From Ectocarpus siliculosus (Eukaryota; Sar; Phaeophyceae; Ectocarpales; Ectocarpaceae), in assembly GCA_000310025.1 (NCBI GenBank), contig FN649727.1, forward strand, positions 131,144-195,143: a DNA stretch of 64,000 bases, written 5' to 3'. The notes under the pieces were generated by a model. The model did no database searches. It was not told the origin of the DNA and worked only from the letters and a program-made list of their open reading frames with translations. The translations under genes and the position numbers were made by a program. This document shows, one piece after another, positions 1 through 12,381 of the stretch. The number at the start of each line of letters is the position of its first letter. Within the stretch, counting starts at the first letter, position 1.

Positions 1-280
1 AAAAAAAATTTAAAACTTATCAATTCCAATCCCCGCCCCCCCCCCCCCCCCCCCCTTTTAAAATATAACCTCAAAAAGGAAAAAACCACGGACGCCAGGA
101 GGGCCCCCAACCATTCCAGGGTGTCGTTTGGAAACCCGGGCTCCCGGAAGGCCTTCGTGCCCACCACCCCCATCCCCACCCCAAAAGCCCAAATGCATTT
201 TGTCGAAGCCCCCCAAATTTTGGGCAAGGGGCCATTTCCTTGTTCGGGTGAAAAGGGGGGGGGGGGGGGGGGGGCGATCT
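1..280. other. low-quality scaffold edge with homopolymer runs
   Basis: The first bases are A/T homopolymers followed by 20 C at about 36-55 and 20 G at about 255-274, inside a stretch full of doubled and tripled bases. Such base patterns are usual at the low-quality end of a sequencing read or contig. No coding exon with plausible splice sites was found. Real poly-C/poly-G DNA cannot be excluded. Confidence 0.5.
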
Positions 281-3200
281 TGACTTGGTGGCGTCGCCAT
301 TCTGCGCACTTGAAGGTGTTCGCAATGGATTGCTGGCGTCTTGCCCCGTTGCTGCCTGTCGCGAAAGTTTTCCCTCCTCTCGTAAACCTGACCTTTTCCT
401 AGACTTTGTTTTCGGGCCGCCTCGTGAAATTCTCCGAACCACTTTTGCTAGGATTTCGAAAAGCAAGCTGCAGCTATCGTCGAGATGCCTGCAGACCGCC
501 CACCTATTGTGATCTGCCAGAGTCGAGGCTTGAGTGTTTATGGGCGGGTTCGAGAGAATTGTGACTCAAGGGTCGCACAGAAAGCAGTGTCGGAGTAAGT
601 CTTGGGGGCAAAGGTGACGCAAAACCGTCCGGTCATGGAAGGATCCTTCGCCAAATGTGCGAATCTCATCTGTTGCCTGTCCACAGGAGGCCAAACCTCG
701 ACTCTGGCACAAGAGATAAAAATTTGTTATTGTTTTCTGTTACCTGCTACGGCCCTTGCTGGACCTGATCGGCCCTCAGCACACCCCGCAACTCCCTTTT
801 GTATTTCATAACCACCCCATTTGGTCGTTCTTAATTTGTGTGTTGTTGCAAAACCAGGAGTTGCATCTGAGCAACCTGACTACGGGCGCGAGGTGTGTCA
901 CGAAGCGGACATGGGTTCGCGTCGCGGTGACTCCCGTCGATCAGGAGAGCGTGCTGCAAGAGATGAACCTCCAGCCTTGAGGCAAAGGTTGACCAGAAGC
1001 CCCCGTCAGGCGACGAGGGCGAGCGATGACGTAATCAAAGGAAGGTAACCAACGTTTGCGGACAATTAACCTTTGCCCCTTTACTTTGTGGACAAGTAAC
1101 TGTGTAGTTCGGGTTATGCCGGCTCAGCCTTTTGACCCTGTAAAGCTCGTTATTCATTTTTCCAGAATGTTTTGTCCCGAGGAGCCAGCACCTCGAGTGT
1201 CGCATTAGACCTGTTGAACGTCCCGTCATAATAGTTATATGTTAAGTGCGGGCAGTATAGTCGAGTTCTTCCCGATTTGCCGCACATAGATCCGTGGAGG
1301 TTGCATACGTTACGTACAGCGTCGCCAACGGGTATGTATGCAATTCTACTCTGCCGCCTGAGAGCACGTGCCACAGGGTAAGGTGCGGCATGTTTTCTAG
1401 GTCGGTGTTTTCCCTCGCTGTAGATACGATAAAGTTGTTTCACTAGGCGTTTTCATTTTTCTTATTCTGTTGATTGGCGGTGTGGCGGCGACCCAGGAGT
1501 CGCCATGTGGGGTGCTGGGGGGGGTTCATAAGTACGTGCAGCTTGTGAAACGGTTCATGGGTTGTTGAACTAAGACTATATATTGCCTGTTGCCGTTGTT
1601 CGAAATTGCACGAACCTGTTGCAGGTTGGTACGCATATGCATACATTGGGTAAAATTTTGTTGGGTTTGAAGTGCTGTGCGGGGTTGGTTTCCACGTAGG
1701 ACTCTACTGGCGAAGGTACTTTCGAATCGTAGCCTCATTTTGTGTGATTGTTGGAACGCTCGGAAATTGGAAGTTCTCTGTCGTGTGTTGCGTGGTATCT
1801 AGGGGGGGTTAGCAAATGGTAACGTTCTTCAGAAGGGCTGTTCGAGTTGTTAATTTTTCGATTTTTCTAGCTGTAGTTCAAACTGCTGTTTGGTTACTTT
1901 ATTTTTGTTTCGGACCGCGATGCTCTTATCGAAATTGTTTGGGCTTGATGATCTCGCATCCTTCTTTGGGAAAGAAGTACTCTGGGACAGTGATGAATGG
2001 CTGGCGTTGGTGATGTCGGTTCGACATTCTGGTTTCATTCTGAGGGTACTGATTTGAGTTTTCGCTGGGGGAATTCCTGACCCCTCGGGTCCACTCGTCG
2101 AACCGCCTCATCGACCCAACCCTGCCCATCCCTTCCGTGACCACCACAGGAAGAACAATTTTGTGTGCAACGATGATCGTCGCGCGTAGAGGGACAGTTT
2201 TCACATCTTGGGTGGTTTTAGTCTAGCCAATCGTCGTCGTCCGCTTTGTGCTTGTGTAGTCTCGGTGCCTCAGCACTATAATAGTGGTCGGCGAAGAAGG
2301 TCATGTTCGCGATAGGGAAGTATGGGTACACCGATGAACTAGCTCGACCGTGTGCAGCAGCCCACTGCGGGTGTATGTACCGTGGCTGATAGGGCAGGTG
2401 TGCGATCTGGATGTCCTCACGCCTTACGGCCGTACGTGTGCAATGGTGTGCCTGCCACGTGTGTGGTTTGAGTGTGCCCCTTGGTGCCCTGTCTGCCGTT
2501 GATCCTGTGATCCTCCAAACGAAAGAGCGAAAAGGTTACCGGGACTGTCCTGCATTGAAAACATATCCCTCAGTAGGGATTGAGGGATCAAGAAGGGGTA
2601 AAGGGTGGAGGCGCTGCAGAGTACTCGTTTCACAGAAGCCTCGTTCATGCCTTGATGAGTGCAAGAGATGCTTTTGCTTCTTGAATGGTCGCACGTGCGT
2701 TTGGGTTCGCAGGAGCCTACTTACGGAGCTAGACTAGGTTGTGAACGGCTGCGCGCGACGGGCTCCCTAGGGACGGAGAATATTTCCACACACGCGTCGG
2801 TCGGATGAGCCGCCGAGAGGGGTCTTCGCAGTGTCATCGAGAAAGGATAGTATAGGTCATGTTTGCCAGCACCCGCCTTCTATTTTGAAATTTTATTCGG
2901 CAGGGGCCATAAGGCCTGGCTGGTGGCATGGGAAACACATGTAGTACTGACATACACACGTAAGCAACAAGCACTTCTGAGGTGCTCTTGTGTGTCGGTT
3001 GTACAAGGCGCATCCTAGGTTTGTTGTAGAAGGTCGAGTTGAGGGGTGGCACTCCAATTAGGGCTCGGAGCGTGTCCGCCTGATTTTCTGTCCCCTTGAG
3101 ATGTAGTGGAGGAGGTACTGAATGGAGGCTCAGTACGATACTTGTGTGGAGATTATTACAACAACTCGGCTCCTCGAAGTCAAGCTAAACGTTGCCCTTG

Positions 3201-3599
3201 GGATATCGCCTGAGAAGGGCCTGTCCATCCGTGGAGTGCCTTTCAAACAAGATGGCCATCGGGTCTTGGTTGATCTGCCCGGCGACAACAAGCAGGTACA
3301 ACGGTACAAACGTTAGGCTAGGCTACAAGTATTACTGTCGGATCTTGGCCAACCTGCTTGTCAACAATGACACGCAGGCGGGATCGACTGCCTTAGTCGA
3401 AGAAATAACCGACACGCTTTGCGTGTGGTGCAAGTGAAGCAAGCCCTCTTTTTCCAGGGTGTCTTGTTCTTCCACACTTCCTCGGTCCCTCTTAAACTCT
3501 AACTACTCTTTCACCGACATGAACTTCGTGGTGTCGCCGTGTCGCCCCGTCTACTGTTAAAAGCAGTTCCTTTGTAAACTTGAAAACCTTGTGGCAGCT
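281..3599. other. no supported gene
   Basis: Open frames on both strands here are short, poor in recognisable motifs and lack convincing splice signals. One segment at 3122-3292 on the plus strand reads as a plausible exon of unknown function (about 55 residues ending before a GTACAA donor), but it is isolated. Nothing else stands out. Confidence 0.4.
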
Positions 3600-3629
3600 A
3601 TGTTTCGAATCCCAGCTCGATTGATGGGT

Positions 3630-4098
3630 TCGTCATCATTGAGATCGTGAACACGCTTGTCCTCGCGGAACCCGTCTATAGAAGAGTTCATCAGTGCAAT
3701 CCGGGTCGAAACTCTCAAACCAATAAGAGGAACGACCATAGAGCATGTACAGCAACTGGAGGAGAGCCACGGGTTGTGAATGAAACGACGGCGATGTATT
3801 CCTATCGAAGGGTGTTCCATCGCCAACAGCGTGGCTGGCACTCACGGTTTCTGGGAAGTCGTACTTTCGCCCCCCGGTTCGGTTGTAGTCTTTCAAAGCG
3901 GACGCGACATTGTTGAGAGCACGCCGGTCCCAACGCAGCTTGTTGATCACGTACACATTCCTCGCTGTCATCTCTTCTTTAAAATACCTGGTAGGAAGAC
4001 GATAAACAACAGGCAATTCGTGGGTGGTGGCAATGCGCTCCTCGAAACGTACTGGCAGATATTGAGCCTCGTCGTTGCCTTGCTGAGAAGAAAATCGT
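3630..4098 (-). CDS. possible coding exons of unknown function downstream of the IQ gene
   Basis: On the minus strand an acceptor (TTCTTCTCAG) near 4099 opens a frame of about 80 residues with ordinary protein composition, including EERIATTHELP and NVYVINKLRWD, that reaches a perfect GTGAGT donor near 3855. Further down, in another frame (about 3590-3710), a second protein-like stretch contains DGFREDKRVHDLND. The two can be joined only by assuming an unusual donor or a frameshift. They could be extra exons of the IQ-motif gene upstream, whose last exon also has in-phase GTGCGT and GTGAGA donors, or a separate gene or degenerate mobile-element fragment. No family was recognised. Confidence 0.3.
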
Positions 4099-4303
4099 TG
4101 CTATTTGGATGACGTTTCGACCGTCACCGCGGTTCATCAACCTCGTTGTTCTGAACAGTATGCATGCACATGGAAGTCCTCCACGACGGACGGCGAAGTA
4201 GTAAAGATGCACACCGATGCAACGTAGGCAAAATGTTTCTCATCGCGCAAAGTAACAGCAGTACTAGTGCCGAGGAACTGACAATGCAAGCCACACTACA
4301 CTC

Positions 4304-7058
4304 TCACATGGCCAGTTGGGGGTCTTCGAGTTGTTTGAGACGCACCCACTCGGCCCTCTTTTGTCGTTCAAGATCCTTTTGCTCGAGATCTCTCTTCTGT
4401 TGCCATGCTTGCCAGACCTGCCGTGGGCAACAACCCAATCTAGAATCAGTTACGAGACCAAGCCCGCTGGCCGCATCGAGATAGGCAGCTAACACGTATT
4501 TCTAAGACAAAGGTCGAGCGCTTAATCCGCCACCGTCAAGTCGATGTCAATTTGCTGGTAACTTTGTACTCTCGGTGCTGGCATCACCGGCAGGAACGGG
4601 GCTCCCAGATGTCTATTTTCTACCGTTCATCCCCAATTACAACACAATACTTTTCGGTCAACATAGCGCCTGACAACACTTGATTATTCTCGTCAGAGGG
4701 TTCTTGGCGTGCATGTGATGAACACCACTACACTTTATTGTACAACGCTTTCGATGTACCTGATGGTTCATCAGCCCCGACACCACGTCGTCTCCGTAAG
4801 GACTTTCAAAGAACGCCTTCATCTTCAAGCCACCTGCTAGCTTCGGGTTGGAGTGCCCCATCAAACGTGCCGTCAGCTCTTCCTGCCTGAATTTCGGCGA
4901 AGCGTTCATCCGAACAGTCAGACCATATCTTGTGGGGGAACTTCATCGATTACAACAGCTGCCGACGTACTGCGGCATTCCAAAACGTTTTGGGAATCAT
5001 CGGCAGAGCCTTGTCGTCGAAAAAGACGTCGACCTCGCGTGGAGACTTTGCACGTGGCCTCTCAGAGCAAAAAGCGATCCGTACCCGACGTCAATCGAAC
5101 GGCGGCGAGGCCTTGGCATACCTTTCCGTAACGTAAGCCCTGCGGAGCCTTGACATGCCCTCCGTGCACGCGTCGTCGTTGTTCTTAGTTGCTCTCGTGG
5201 CTAGATAGTCCCCCAGAATGTTCTGCTCTGCTTTTTGGGACTTGAGCTTGGAAAAGCGCTTGCGGTGAGACCAACCTCTTACGGTGCGCTGAAGACGGAA
5301 GACCATGCTCGCGCGCACCTCTCGATGTCTCCTCAGCTCCCTGCGGAATACGACCAAGTAGCGTCGAACGCTGAGTCCCCTCCACCGCGCCTGGATGCGC
5401 CCCACTAGCTCGGCTTCTCTCTCTAGCACTCTCGTCGCTGCGAACGATATGCCCCGGCGTGTTGGAGTTTCGATGTTGGACAGAGAGTAGAGCCATGGAT
5501 GTTGGAAGATGGACCCACGTGGGAGTCATCAAAAATGTCTTCTATGAAAACGCATCCGTAAAGATGTGCCTCGTTTCACGCCAAAGGGAAGAAAGTTTCT
5601 ACACCTAGAGACTTACAATAGCGTCATATTTGCTGCGGTTGAAAGGGGAGAGCAGCATTCCACAAGAGGAACCAACACAACGGTACAGCGCGGACTTGAT
5701 CTCACCAATGTGAGCGGAGTTTGGTCTCACCAATCTCGCGGATGTTTTGTTCCACCACTATGCGTGGCGGCCGAAAACCTGTCCTCAGCACCAGCATTCG
5801 GTAGTCAGCGTACAGCTGTCGCTCTTCCGCTTCGTTCTTGTACCAAAACACCCTTTTTCGATGTGGGTAGTGGTCCAGCGCGTGCTTGATGAGCAACCGG
5901 TGGGCTTTCTTCACTACCCTGAGCCACTTCTCCGTTTCGAACACGCGACGGCCCAAACGCCCCCGCAACATCGCTTGGATAACCTGCGCCGAGCGATACC
6001 GAAGCAGCTGTATGGTGCGCTGCCGTACGATTTCGGATTTTCTCCACTGAATGTGTAGGTGTCGTCGGAAAGCACGCTGAAGCATTTTTGCGGCGATTCG
6101 CTCCAACCGCCGTCGACGCGCTAGCGCCTCCTTCCCTCCTGGCAGACACAGCACGCAACCCGTTTTGTGGAAAAACGCGTTAACCTGTAGAGTACACCCG
6201 CGTGTATCTTCAACACACTACGGATGTATATTTCCAGCAGGGTACATATCTGTCTGAAGTTTGCGTCGAATGGCTTGTACAGCCTTCCTTGCCTTTATGA
6301 CATGATCACCGAAAGATACAGCAAGCAGCAATGCTTATGTCAAATAAACTTTGTTGCCCTCTTGGGGTGAGGTGTTGATACCGCAAACCCACAAATATGC
6401 GCGCCCTAACACACAACAAACAAGCACCAACACAGCTGTGGTTTGAAATTTTGAATTGGAGTACACGCTTCCTGCTGTTGCGGTACTGTACATAGCTCTC
6501 ACCTTGGATGAGACTCAAGAAGTCATGTGCCCCGACCCGCAAGCCGGCCGTCTCGCCACACCCAACACACGGAGGCAGATTCTCGGGCCGGACCTTCCCG
6601 AAATCCACCAAACTCTTAAGCTCGAGGATGGTTCGCAGGGCCGAGGCATCGATAAAGGTCATGCCGTTGCACTGCGTGCAGCTGAGGTACCCGCTCTTGT
6701 AGAAAAGCGGCCGTCGGAGGCCTCTCTGATGTCGATACCCATGCGGGTCGAAAACTGCTAGTCGCGCCCTTCGGAACAAGCTTCTGTCGGTCGTATCACT
6801 CAGTTTCGGCGGTATGAGCTGGATACTGCTGCCAGGTGACCAGGTTGATGGAAAGGAGCTCTTGGTCGCGCTAGTGCCATTGGTAGTCGTACGGGCTACA
6901 TCGTCGGAAGATGCGTCTTGGTTTGCGTTGGAGGTGGCGGCATTCCGAAGGGTCGACGAAGCCGTCTGGATCAGAGCATCAGCAAGATCATCCCCCACAA
7001 GCACCTGCATGGCGATTTGGTATTGATCCTGCTCTGCAAGCGGCAGGAAGCAGTGCAT
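4304..7058 (-). CDS. IQ-motif (calmodulin-binding) protein with N-terminal Cys4 cluster
   Basis: Six exons on the minus strand join in one frame: 7058-6503, 6138-5731, 5437-5122, 5058-4971, 4882-4760 and 4417-4304, giving about 534 residues. All donors are GT, all acceptors AG, and phases match at every junction. Residues 127/130 and 164/167 form two CxxC pairs (CTQC, CVGC), resembling a zinc ribbon. Exons 2 and 3 carry at least four IQ-like motifs (LQRAFRRHLH, IQAMLRGRLGRR, IQARWRGLSVRR, LQRTVRGWSHRKR). IQ motifs bind calmodulin or EF-hand light chains. The C-terminus is a charged helix rich in Q, K, E and R. Many flagellar and cytoskeletal proteins look like this, but no named family was recognised. 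The ATG at 7058 is the first in frame; an acceptor-like CTTGCAG lies just inside it, so a short upstream exon is possible. Confidence 0.75.
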
Positions 7059-7697
7059 CGACGCTGATAATTCTTAGAGCACTCACATGACTACCCATGG
7101 GCTCGCTGGGAGGCGGCGAGATACCTGGAGTGGACCGATGGAGAGAGAGACGAAAAAAACGGTTTCGAAAGCATGTGGAAATCCTATGTACTCCCTGGGT
7201 ACCTGCTGTGGGGACCCACGAGACTGCGTCGCCGCTGCACCAGCGCCCGTCCGGTGTGGAGCAACCAACACAGACAGACCAGCTCCGTGATAAAGCGAGC
7301 AAGAGCGAGAGAGAGCGGTAGCAAATCTGTGTGGGACTTGTGGTGAGTGGTTCATGTGTTCGTTGCTGTGTTTCGCGTACAATGCGCGCCGCTACTGATC
7401 GCGGGACTGTAAGGTAACTTGCAACGGTTTCTCCATTTTTAAATCCTGATCCAACGTCCAACGCCTCAAAATCCTGACTTAGTCGCAGCAGTATACAGCA
7501 AGCAGCAGCAGCGGCAGCACACCAGCACCTCACCGCCCGTCCGCTTTGCCACGCTAGAGATGATTCACTGTATTCCATCTAACCTTGAAAGTGTTACCAC
7601 CCCGCCCTTCCCATGCCCTCATCTCTCAGCACAGCACGCAGGTTACACCCTCCGGACGGAGTAAACGCGGGTGGCACCTACCCAGCAGAGACAGGCG
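7059..7697. other. head-to-head intergenic region, presumed shared promoter
   Basis: About 640 bases separate the start of the minus-strand IQ-motif gene from the start of the plus-strand coiled-coil gene. It holds CAG/CTG-rich and GAGAGA tracts but no clear TATA box. A bidirectional promoter is inferred only from the gene arrangement. A short upstream exon of the IQ gene ending at a GTGAGT donor near 7090 is possible. Confidence 0.35.
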
Positions 7698-10112
7698 ATG
7701 TCGCTCCATTTCTCGCAAGACACACTCTCCAAGCGGGAGAAGCAAGAGATGTTCAAGAGATCTCTTGACGATCAGCGGCGCATGAAGCAAGAAACCTCCC
7801 ATCAGCAACATAACAACCTGCCTTCCAACACTGGAAATCACGTTCCGGGTCTTGCTTCGTCTTCGGTGGCACCAGACGACCTCAGCATCCCGGGACTGAA
7901 TCAGGTTGTACACGGGCTAAATCAGTGTCCTGGGTACGCACCCCGGTTCGAGGGGTCCTCTTCTCCTCAGCAAGAGAAACAACCGTACATGTCGGCGGTA
8001 AGTGCATGTGCGGTTCAGACAATAAAAATAGCCTTGTCCTGAGGGACGAGGTCAACAGCGGTGGTACGTAGTACATGGAGGTATTTACAACGTAGATGTC
8101 CGCTTGTCGTGAACGTTTTGTTTCAACCGGTGTTTCACACCTTAACATTTCTGCAACAGCAAGATGATTTCGCTTGCGCCACTACTTAGAGGCGGGAACG
8201 GGAGGGCAGCTGAACGACAACCTTTCACATTCTACCATGAGCTTTCGTACTTCGCTCTAAGAAGATGTTCCAAACCTACTCGTGTGTCCGCCCGATACAC
8301 GTGCGGTTTCGATTTCCACGCGACACTCCGATCGCGCGGGCAGTCGGAAGAACCGACGGAGGTCGTCCACATCCTAGATCATCATCGCCCACATAGTAGA
8401 TTCGATGCTATTGGCCAACATACGTGCTGTGGTGTGTCTTATATCGCCAGTGTGCTGTGTGCTGCCCCCCAACTTGCTCCGCGATCGTTAGCTGTCTGAA
8501 ATGAACGGGAGGCCGCTCCACGTCCGGCAGCAGCAGTTCCAGAAAGAGAGCCAGTACAGAAACATGCTAAAGGACCAGATCGAGGAGAATAAGAAGAGGA
8601 AGGTAATATCAACGCAATACCTATGTCGCTGGTGTTTTGTCGTACAGGAATCCAATCACTGTTATTTACGTGTTCTTGCCACTACTACTCTGGGAAGGAT
8701 GACGTTCAAGTTCCGTAGTTGACAGCGTTTTCAGTGCGTTCAAGTACAGGAAGTACCGGAAACAGATGCATCGCTCTTGTGTGATGGCATTCCATGGTCA
8801 TTCTGCTGTCGGGGACTTGGTGCCGCCGTTGCCTTGTTGGGGAGGAGGAAAAAGATTAATGCCACCGGTTGCTGTAACCCTCACTGCTGCTTCTACGATG
8901 GTGCTACGTAAGCACCACTTGCTGTGCAAGCAACTGCTTTGTGAATCGCATCGCAAAACAATTGCCGATACAACGCAAGGACCAAGCGTAACAACTAGCC
9001 TGCGCGCGGCCCCCCACCAACCAACGCCACAGGAAGCCGAGAAAGCCAAGCTGGACGAGGAAAAGCGACTGGAGTTAGAGGAAGTGCGACGCTTGCAGGG
9101 AATGTCGGGACCGCGTAGACAGCAGCACGCACAGTTTCAAGAGTCGCCTGACCATCCCCTTCCGTCTCCGGGTAGGCTCCCCCCCGCCAAACATAGCCAT
9201 GCTACAGTTGGCCGGCACCAGCACCAGCACCGCGGCGGCAACGTCTCTGATCGGGCAGGAGCGATAGCCCCGGCGAACGGTAGCGCTATGAATGGGGGAT
9301 ATGCATCGATGAACCCGCCTGGAATCAATGATCGCGGGTACGAGGGGGGGGGGCAGGGGCACCCTGGTGCGCCAGCATACAGGCGGGATCAGGTTAGCGG
9401 AGACTACATGAGGCCATACGCGCACCCACACCAGACAGACACTGCTGTATATGCTGGTGATTATGCTCCAGACGGCCGCCAAGACTTGGCGTCGGACGTC
9501 CAGGCCCGAACCCACACATCATCGCGGCGTTTTGACGAGTATCGTCAGGGATTCGGTGACGCAGGAAGGCCGCAGGGACGGTTGGACACGACGGGACAAG
9601 CCCGAGGCGCTGAGAGCGCGACCAGGAAACCAGCTTTCGAAGCGGAGGGGGTAAGCTCGGCACCACAAAGCAGTGATAGTGTCCCTCGGGCGGACTTCGA
9701 CGAGCTCAGCAACCTCTGCCGAGACCTCTTGCTGGAACAGAAGGAATTGAGGCGAAAGTTGGAAGACCGCGAAGAGCGGGACCGCCTTGCCGCCGAAAGA
9801 CCACGAGAGGAAATGACTCGACGCCTCAAGAAGCACCAAGACAGAGAACACCAGCACCAGCGCGGTGTTGCACGCAGCGGGGGGGCGGGGGGGCGGCCTA
9901 GCGGAGGGACAACCAGTCGTAGTGGCGACATAATACGGCGGACCCAATCTCTGTCCGGCTCAGGGGCATCACGGATGCAGGGCGGAAGCAACCCTAGTAC
10001 CCTACGCCGCGAGCGCAAGCCGGTACCCAAGTCTGGCGTAGCGTTTGGGAGCACAAGGTCGCGCATGCCAAGCCCCACGTTGGAAAAGCCGCGAGTCCCG
10101 CCGGTGAGTTAG
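7698..10112 (+). CDS. coiled-coil protein with CSPP-like repeat motifs
   Basis: Three phase-0 exons, 7698-7997, 8531-8602 and 9033-10112, give about 483 residues. The first ATG is at 7698. Two short helical motifs of the type aromatic-x3-L-x2-Q-x2 followed by lysines occur, EMFKRSLDDQRRMK in exon 1 and YRNMLKDQIEENKKRK in exon 2. This resembles the repeated motif of centrosomal/ciliary proteins such as CSPP1 and CCDC66; the resemblance is motif-level only. Exon 3 starts with a charged coil (EKAKLDEEKRLELEEV), continues as a disordered region rich in G, H, R and Q, and has a second coil near LLLEQKELRRKLEDREERD. A perfect GTGAGT donor overlaps the last codons before the stop, so the gene may continue into a further exon. 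Brown algae make flagellated spores and gametes, which fits a basal-body or flagellar role (inference). Confidence 0.65.
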
Positions 10113-11694
10113 AGTGTGTCGTGGAGGGGGGGTGTACTCATGTAAACACATGACCTCGCATCCTACAATGCCGGGATGGAGCGACATGCCTGGTTCTCGC
10201 CGACCCAGGCTACGTTTCACATGGATGAACCAGAAGCTGATCGTCTTCCATGCGTTTGCTGTGCCAAACCAAACAGTATGCCATGCGTTGATTGGGCATC
10301 CGGGGGGGGGCTCTTGAAGGTTTGTATTGCGTTGTGTTGTTTGTATTGCAAGCGTGGCCGCTGTGCTAAACTCAGTACATCTTGCCCACGGAACGTCGAT
10401 TCTCCCTCGAAAAGGGACCAAAATGCATGTCGTTCGGCGAGGTTGCTGTATACATCACACAGGGCAGATTTTAGCACCTACAGTATGTATGTAGAATGAA
10501 AGACATGCACACACACGCGAACACTGGATCGGATCGAGCTATGCAGCACTTTGAGCGTGGAAAAAAACCAAGACAAATGGTTTGTAAGCTGCTGCTCCAA
10601 GGATCTCACCAACACTGGTACACTGCACTTCGCCCATTTCCCGTGATTTTACACTTTTTCTTGGGGTACGCATATGCATATGTAGCATTTCAACTTTTTA
10701 GTGTTGGGGGTCGTTTTTCTCTGCTGGGACAGCGTTTTTTCTCGCACTTTCTTCTGCATGTCACGCAGAGGACCCGTTGGTACATTACCCGTTACGTGTG
10801 GGGCTCGCGAGACAGGGTGGTGCGCTTTAGGACCGCCTACAGTCGCTGGGACTGGCTCTTTTTTCAGGGGTTGAGAATCCGAACCATAAAAGCCTCCTCG
10901 AGCGGGATGAAAACTGCAAACAGAGCTTTTTGTTTGCCCCGCGCCCCGCGCCCCGCGCCCACGCGCCCACACAGCTGCTGTGATTGTTGTGTACACACCC
11001 ACCACACAGCAATTGGCGCATGCGTACCCGCAGCGGGGACCAAGATCTTATTGTTGCTCATGGGAACACACCACGCGACACAGAAGTCCTCTCGCACAAC
11101 TCTGGCAGCGGTCATTAAATTTCAATTCAGAAATATCGAAAAATTCAAATATAGAAGTTGTGGTACGGGAGCGGTCTAGGTCTGTGACTGTTCTTTGGCC
11201 GTTGAGCGTCTCTTTGATCCGTTGTTGGTGTTTCCGTGAAAAAGTCCCACAGACCATAGGAAACACGACCAGAGAAGGAGTAAATGATTTAATGCAGCGG
11301 ATTACAGCAGCAGGACCTGCAGCAAAGACGCCGCTAGCCTAAAAGCACACACTCGCGCACAAGCACAAGCGAAAAGTTACGGCGGGAGAAAACAAAGTAC
11401 CCCGCACATGATGCAATATCGAGGCAAAATTTGTATGTCTGCAGGTTGCACGCAAACCGGCACTACCGAACGTCATGACGACCACCCATGCAACCGCGAT
11501 GACATTGATTGGCCATGTCCTCTTGCGTCGCCCCGGGAACCTTGTATGTTATGCGATTTCACGAGGGGCTGTCCGGCACCCAAGCCCAAAAGCATTTCAG
11601 ACGAGAGAATAGGTGTTTAGCCTCTGTCATCTGAAGAGTTCCCCTGTCGGTTCGTGCATACACCTCCGAGTGTATGTCATAGCATCATCGCAGA
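10113..11694. other. no supported gene; possible 3' intron or UTR
   Basis: No exon with good splice signals and protein-like composition was found. The region has short low-complexity tracts (GCGCCCC repeats near 10937) and ATATGCATAT palindromes near 10670. If the upstream coiled-coil gene uses its GTGAGT donor at 10105, this is its last intron; otherwise it is intergenic. Confidence 0.35.
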
Positions 11695-12381
11695 ATGGCA
11701 GGTAGACGTTGCCACAGCTTGGATGCGTGTTCTGAACTGTTCTTAACCAGAACCAATTGGCCGTCGTCGAATCCAACTCGAGACCACCTGCACCATTTTT
11801 GCGCGTGCCCCCTCGAATTGCTCACTCACACCAAGCGAGGAACCCGGGGCAATCGCGACTCTCGAGTTACCAAGAGCGAGCCGATCCCAAGGACGGATCA
11901 CCTCTCAGACCTCCGACCTACCAGGAATGTGGTTACTACCAACGGTGACGCTGGCGGCAGTAGCGGGAAGCTGTTCGTTAACCGCGACGTTTCTGATTCC
12001 GGGCGGCCTAGCATCGCCTCCAAGGACAGCAGAGATACCGGCAGTGAGCGCTTTGCAGAGCCAGATCGCGCCGCACGGGGCAGCGACTGGGCGCCCCCGG
12101 AAGAGCGCGGCGGGGATGACCGCGGAGCTCGTGCGTCGAAGGCTGGAGGCGGTGCAAGTAGTACCGTTTATGGCCTGCTCAGTAGTGGAAAAGTCCTCGG
12201 TCGGGAAGGTTTTGGACGCGAAGAGGCTGAGTCTACGCACAGAGTCGGTGCCGACAGCAGGGACCGCACTGGTGGTGGCGAACTGGGCGGGGAGAGCACG
12301 TTTTTAGCGGCACACCCAATGGACTCCGGTTTCACGGGTTTGGAAGGTGGGGCCTGGGCGTTGCGCAGAGGTGCGTATTGA
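11695..12381 (+). CDS. hypothetical open frame, possible last exon of the coiled-coil gene
   Basis: A long plus-strand frame ends in a stop at 12381 and has a disordered composition rich in S, G, R, D and E, much like the preceding gene's long exon. An acceptor-like TCACACCAAG near 11840 would join in phase 0 to the GTGAGT donor at 10105. The C-terminus ends with GAWALRRGAY. Long alternative frames exist on both strands in this GC-rich stretch, so coding status is doubtful. No domain was recognised. Confidence 0.25.
   Translation: MAGRRCHSLDACSELFLTRTNWPSSNPTRDHLHHFCACPLELLTHTKRGTRGNRDSRVTKSEPIPRTDHLSDLRPTRNVVTTNGDAGGSSGKLFVNRDVSDSGRPSIASKDSRDTGSERFAEPDRAARGSDWAPPEERGGDDRGARASKAGGGASSTVYGLLSSGKVLGREGFGREEAESTHRVGADSRDRTGGGELGGESTFLAAHPMDSGFTGLEGGAWALRRGAY

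Noticed and set aside
10496-11179. Long plus-strand open frame
   Set aside because: Composition is irregular, it crosses GC-rich low-complexity DNA, and no splice or domain support was found.
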